DNA of 64,000 bases from Tetmemena sp. SeJ-2015 (taxonomy: Eukaryota > Ciliophora > Spirotrichea > Sporadotrichida > Oxytrichidae): positions 1 to 64,000 of the forward strand of contig JAJKFJ010021214.1 of assembly GCA_027382625.1 (NCBI GenBank). The letters are read 5' to 3'. Both the position numbers and the translations under genes were made by a program. Every line of letters begins with the position of its first letter. Position 1 is the stretch's first letter. The notes under the pieces were generated by a model. It made no database searches, was not told the origin of the DNA, and saw only the letters and a list, made by a program, of their open reading frames with translations. Positions 60,474 through 64,000 of the stretch are shown here, piece after piece.

Positions 60474-62515
60474 ATGAAATCTAGGCACACTTAGTCACAG
60501 AGGGATCTCAAGCTACCCTCAATTGCTCAAAGCCTGATGGTTCAATAAATATAAGGGCCCTAGTTCAGCAACAGCTAAAACGACATCACTTCCATTTATT
60601 CATAGAAAGCAGCAAATAGAATGAGCCAAGATAGGATCAAGTCTGATATTAAGCTGGCTAGTTTATTCAACTCTCAACCCAGTTAGGGCGTTTTAAACCT
60701 CAAGAGCAAACAGCCATTTCTCAACCTAAGATAGGAGGGCTAGTAAAATTCTGCAAGGAGTATGAATTCTGCGCAGAGGGCTAAGCAAAATAAGATAGGT
60801 GGGGTCCATTCGGCTTTGCTCGCCAATGAGTTAATGGTAAAGTAGGTTAACACTTACTCACGCTAGCATAACAATTAGTCCTTATCTAACTCAAACCAGC
60901 AGTAACTCTAAAGCCATAACCTCCATTCTACCCTCCATCATTCTTAATCCTAAGGAGCTCTCATCATTACTTTAATAATGAAATGATTAGCCCCTTTCTT
61001 TATTTAATCATTCATAACAGTTCAAACATACTCCAGAGTATGAACAATAACAACTCCACACTAATTTTGAGCAACTTGAGTGGAATAGACAAGAAAAAGA
61101 AAAAGAAGAAAAAGAAGAAGAGGAGAAAGGGGCAGGGAGAAAACGGAGAGGGAGAGCTAATTATTAGAACTATCGGCTAAATCAATCTCCCAACTCTTAC
61201 AAGCACCAAAAACATTTATTTAAACATTAACATTGAAAGTTTGATTAAGTCTACTCACCCAGACCAGGTATTGGAAAAGCATCATAGCATCTATAATGAG
61301 AGCAGGAAAGACTTTGATAAGGTGCTTCTAGCTACAAGGATACAGTAAAACCTGGTGAGAAAAAACTCTCTTTAGAGGTAATCTACAATTTCAAGCTTGC
61401 CTGAGAACAAAGAAAAGCAACCCACGAATAAGTTTAATGTGAGCTCTTATATCCAAGAAAACAAGAGTAAGATATACTTGATAGATGGAAAGCCTTATGA
61501 TGATGCAGACTCTTCATTTTATCTCTACAGTAACAACGGAGAAGATCAACTTGAAGGGACTGGAACAAGGACCAATAAACATAGAAAAAGCAATGTAAGA
61601 AGTCCGCATAAGTAAGATTCTATGCCTACCTTGATGATCGATGGAGATAAGAGTAGAAGTAAAGAATTTCAGAGCTTTAACAACAACTTTGATGAAACTA
61701 CTAAGCTTGTCACAACGTTTGATGCTGATACTCCTCAACTAAAACTGTTACAGCTAAATAACATCTCAGCTATAAATCAGGCAGGCTCTAATTTTCACAC
61801 ACCTATGATTAAAGACAAGCTAAATAGAGATGGAGCAGTCTCTTCCCTTGAGCCTCTTCCTAAGAATAACATCTTTTTCAATCAACCATACAGCAGTTTA
61901 ATTAATCTGAAGCCTATTTAGCCTAATGTAAAGATAGAAAAACAAGATAGTTCTTTCGCAATACAAGGAGAAGTTGGAAATAACCCTTCCAGGACTTCTA
62001 ATCCTGGATCTTATATTTCAAATATCCTTAATGCTAAAGATACCAAAACTGCGACTTCAAATAAGAACCACTTGCACTAGCTTACTCCAGCTACAGCAAT
62101 CAATCAATTTTAGACACAAGATAGCGAAGGAAATTAATCCTCAAAAAAGATAATCAACATCTATTCAGCTGAATCGGATACAGATAGAAAAGTTACTCCA
62201 GGTGCCATAGAGGAAAATAAAATGTAGGACATGAGAGCGTTTAGGCAGTTCTTCGATAGATACAGAAAGCTAGATAAGAACAAGGAATAAAAAGTTACAG
62301 CTTTCTCCAAATTTATTTACAAGTGCGAGGAGTTTGGAATCACACCTAAGCCTTTTGGTATAGTACAGAGGAAAAATAAAAGAGAGCATATCAACGTCAA
62401 GTAATAAAACAAATTTATAAGCTTGAGAGTTGAAATAAGAATTGATATTTAAAATGCTAAGTTATAGGTAATCTGCATTCATTTTTAAGGGCAGCACAAT
62501 TTAGAATTGTATTGA
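60474..62515 (+). CDS. Q/N/S-rich protein with a polylysine tract
   Basis: Starts MKSRHTQSQRDLKLPSIAQS, low complexity to about 60950. One IES is implied at about 60940-61010 (repeats around TTAATC). It then runs uninterrupted to FQGQHNLELY-TGA (62513-62515). A run of about 11 Lys/Arg (61090-61120) looks like a nuclear or nucleolar targeting signal. Near the end, MRAFRQFFDRYRKLDKNKEQ is an amphipathic helix-rich part, possibly the only folded region. Function not recognised. Confidence 0.7.
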
Positions 62516-62525
62516 CTGTTGTGTA

Positions 62526-63189
62526 TCAGATTAGGAGCCTGGTGGAATTGCCACTACCTGTATCTCCTGAGCCTGTGCTATCGCTGCTTCCACCGGTTGA
62601 ATCACTTGAGCCACTTGAGCTATTACTATTACTGCTATTACTAGAAGAGTAGCCTGAATTTGCAAATCCCCCGAGGAGATCAGGATAAGCATCCTTGTAG
62701 GTCATGTTGTCAATGAAAATATTGAGGAAAGCGCAGAAAGTGAAGACTACAATAGCTAGTCTAAGAATAAACAGCAGCTTGTAAGCCTTCTTCTGGTAGG
62801 CTACAACCATTATTGCTCCTGCGATGAGCATGAAGAAGCTGAAGACTGCTGCAAATACGAAGAACTCTCCCAGACCAATCATAAAGAAGTTAATTATGAG
62901 AGATGGGGACAAGTCGTACTCAATCACTCTCACGAAGTTCTTCAATATTTAAGGAACTGCTGCTTATTTCTACGTAATAAATTTGGTCAGTAAAAGTTGG
63001 GATTCATTATAAACTTACATCAGCTCCGTACTGAGTCTTTCTATTAAGCAGAATTTTCGAAACTGTGTAACCAAGAAACAAAATGAAAGTTATTGCAAGC
63101 AGCGCCGTAGAGCTCTCTTTGAATTGGTGTTGCGATTTTGAGACTGGGAAGATGCCCGCAAGTTGAGGTAAAGTAGCTGAATCAGACAT
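62526..63189 (-). CDS. Small multi-pass membrane protein
   Basis: Starts MSDSATLPQLAGIFPVSKSQ. Three hydrophobic segments are visible: ALLAITFILFLGYTVSKIL, FFMIGLGEFFVFAAVFSFFM with LIAGAIMVVA, and LLFILRLAIVVFTFCAFLNI. A S/G/D/T-rich C-terminal tail (about 45 residues) ends RLLI-TGA (62526-62528). One spliceosomal intron separates GAD from KQAAVPQILKNFV. The layout recalls small secretory-pathway proteins of the Asterix/Kish kind in size (first segment), but the pairing is unproven. Its stop is only 10 bp from the stop of the convergent upstream gene. Confidence 0.75.
62970..63018 (-). other. Spliceosomal intron, 49 nt
   Basis: The minus strand reads GTAAGT...TTTTACTGACC...TTACGTAG, with consensus donor, branch-like TACTGAC and acceptor. 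No pointer repeat flanks it. Splicing gives TQYGADKQAAVPQILKNF. Confidence 0.85.
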
Positions 63190-63279
63190 TATCTTTTTAC
63201 CAATTTAAATTATAATCAAACTAATTTAGAAATTACGATATTCATTAAGATTATTATATATAACTTGCAAATATTTTAA

Positions 63280-64000
63280 TCACTGAGTGAGAACAATTGT
63301 GGGCTTCTTCTTTTTAGGGCTCTTTATTCTTTTGAATTCCTTTTTGAATGAATCTCCCAAGCAAAACTGGATTTACAAAATGTAATACTTAAAGAATGCA
63401 TCTTTTAAATAGCCACTCAATCTTTGGCGCCAGAGCTCTTTCTCTTATAAGCTGAAGTTTCCTCTCTTCGTTTTTTAAAGCTTAGAACTCTATAAGATCT
63501 TCTGGTCCTGCAAGTGCTTCTGGACTCATAGTGACATTTATCTTGTCAGCTATTCTCCCAAACACATCGATAAATAAATTCATAGAAGTTTAAATTGATA
63601 AATTCCACAATGCTCATCTTCACGTGTCTATCGGTGTCAAGTTCGGGCACAGAAGTCATCATGGCTAAGTTGAATTGAATGTTTAATTCTCTTTGCCCGA
63701 ACATGTCATCCAAAATCTCTGACTGAACAGCCAACTAGGATAGCTCATCCAAACTCATAAACTTAGGCATGCCTGGCTTCGAATACTTTCCGGAGAATTT
63801 TTCATAAATCGCTTTCAAAGAAACCATGTAGTACTTGAAGACCATGTCGCATTCTTCGTTCCACAGCCGCTTGAGTCTCCAATCATGGCAATCAAATTTT
63901 TTGCAAAAAGGCAAAGCGTAGTTGTTGAAGAGCAGCTTCACTGCATCAAAACATTGTGGTAACTTGCTTACTCTTGAAATACTTAAAGATAGCTATTCAA
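63280..64000 (-). CDS. EF-hand-like protein, 5' end beyond the window
   Basis: Open to the right edge. It contains CFDAVKLLFNNYALPFCKKF, MPKFMSLDELSQLAVQSEIL, RELNIQFNLAMMTSVPELDT and DRHVKMSIVEFIDVFGRIAD, a degenerate EF-hand pair of the type found in many protist cytoskeletal/flagellar proteins (FxSLDEF...RxxxxxFNxSMMT...DRHxxMxxxEFxEAxxRxAD). The tail is lysine-rich, ending IVLTQ-TGA (63280-63282). One IES with ATTTATC is clear and another is implied near 63400. N-terminal part missing. Confidence 0.65.
63569..63596. other. IES, 28 bp, pointer ATTTATC (GATAAAT on +)
   Basis: GATAAAT occurs at 63569-63575 and 63597-63603. On the minus strand, deletion restores SIVEFIDVFGRIADKIN. Confidence 0.88.

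Overview
The window is germline (micronuclear) DNA of a spirotrich, stichotrich-type ciliate, probably an Oxytricha/Stylonychia relative. Two lines of evidence support this. First, every recognisable gene reads only if TAA and TAG are glutamine and TGA is the only stop; the actin gene, for example, has TAG in its LNPKQNREK motif and ends KCF-TGA. Second, the genes are interrupted by short AT-rich segments flanked by direct repeats (pointers) of 3-7 bp. Deleting one repeat copy plus the spacer restores the reading frame and family motifs. These are internal eliminated sequences (IESs) between macronuclear-destined segments (MDSs). At least two loci are also scrambled. I translated by eye, so gene ends are solid where a TGA is named and approximate elsewhere.

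Left third (1-25 kb): a Q/N-rich protein with a HAD/NIF-like segment; a GC-rich, hairpin-dense island at 4.5-5.0 kb; a protein kinase split by five clear IESs; one or two very long Q-rich/coiled-coil genes (9.0-14.4 kb); two convergent, similarly built coiled-coil/proline-rich/C2-like genes (14.6-22.5 kb); and an AMPK/MARK-type kinase.

Middle (25-49 kb): a scrambled gene with an inverted MDS and a 786-bp fold-back IES; a HEAT-repeat PP4/PP2A regulatory-subunit-like gene; a PIAS/Siz SP-RING SUMO ligase; an Arp6-like gene; a small coiled-coil gene; casein kinase 2 beta, whose C-terminal MDS lies about 6 kb before its N-terminal MDSs with a complete 5.7-kb coiled-coil gene between them; a Qb-type SNARE; and a large PH-like/coiled-coil gene.

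Right third (49-64 kb): actin, uninterrupted over 1.1 kb; a very long Q-rich protein kinase; a 2,956-bp DNA transposon with about 435-bp terminal inverted repeats, 9-bp target duplications and arrays of a 12-bp palindrome; ERH; a lysine-rich Q/N-rich gene; a small membrane protein with a spliceosomal intron; and a 5'-truncated EF-hand-like gene.

The genes do not form an operon or pathway. What links them is the genome rearrangement programme that must excise IESs and reorder or invert MDSs to make the somatic chromosomes. I found no tRNA, rRNA, CRISPR array or C4A4 telomere repeat.
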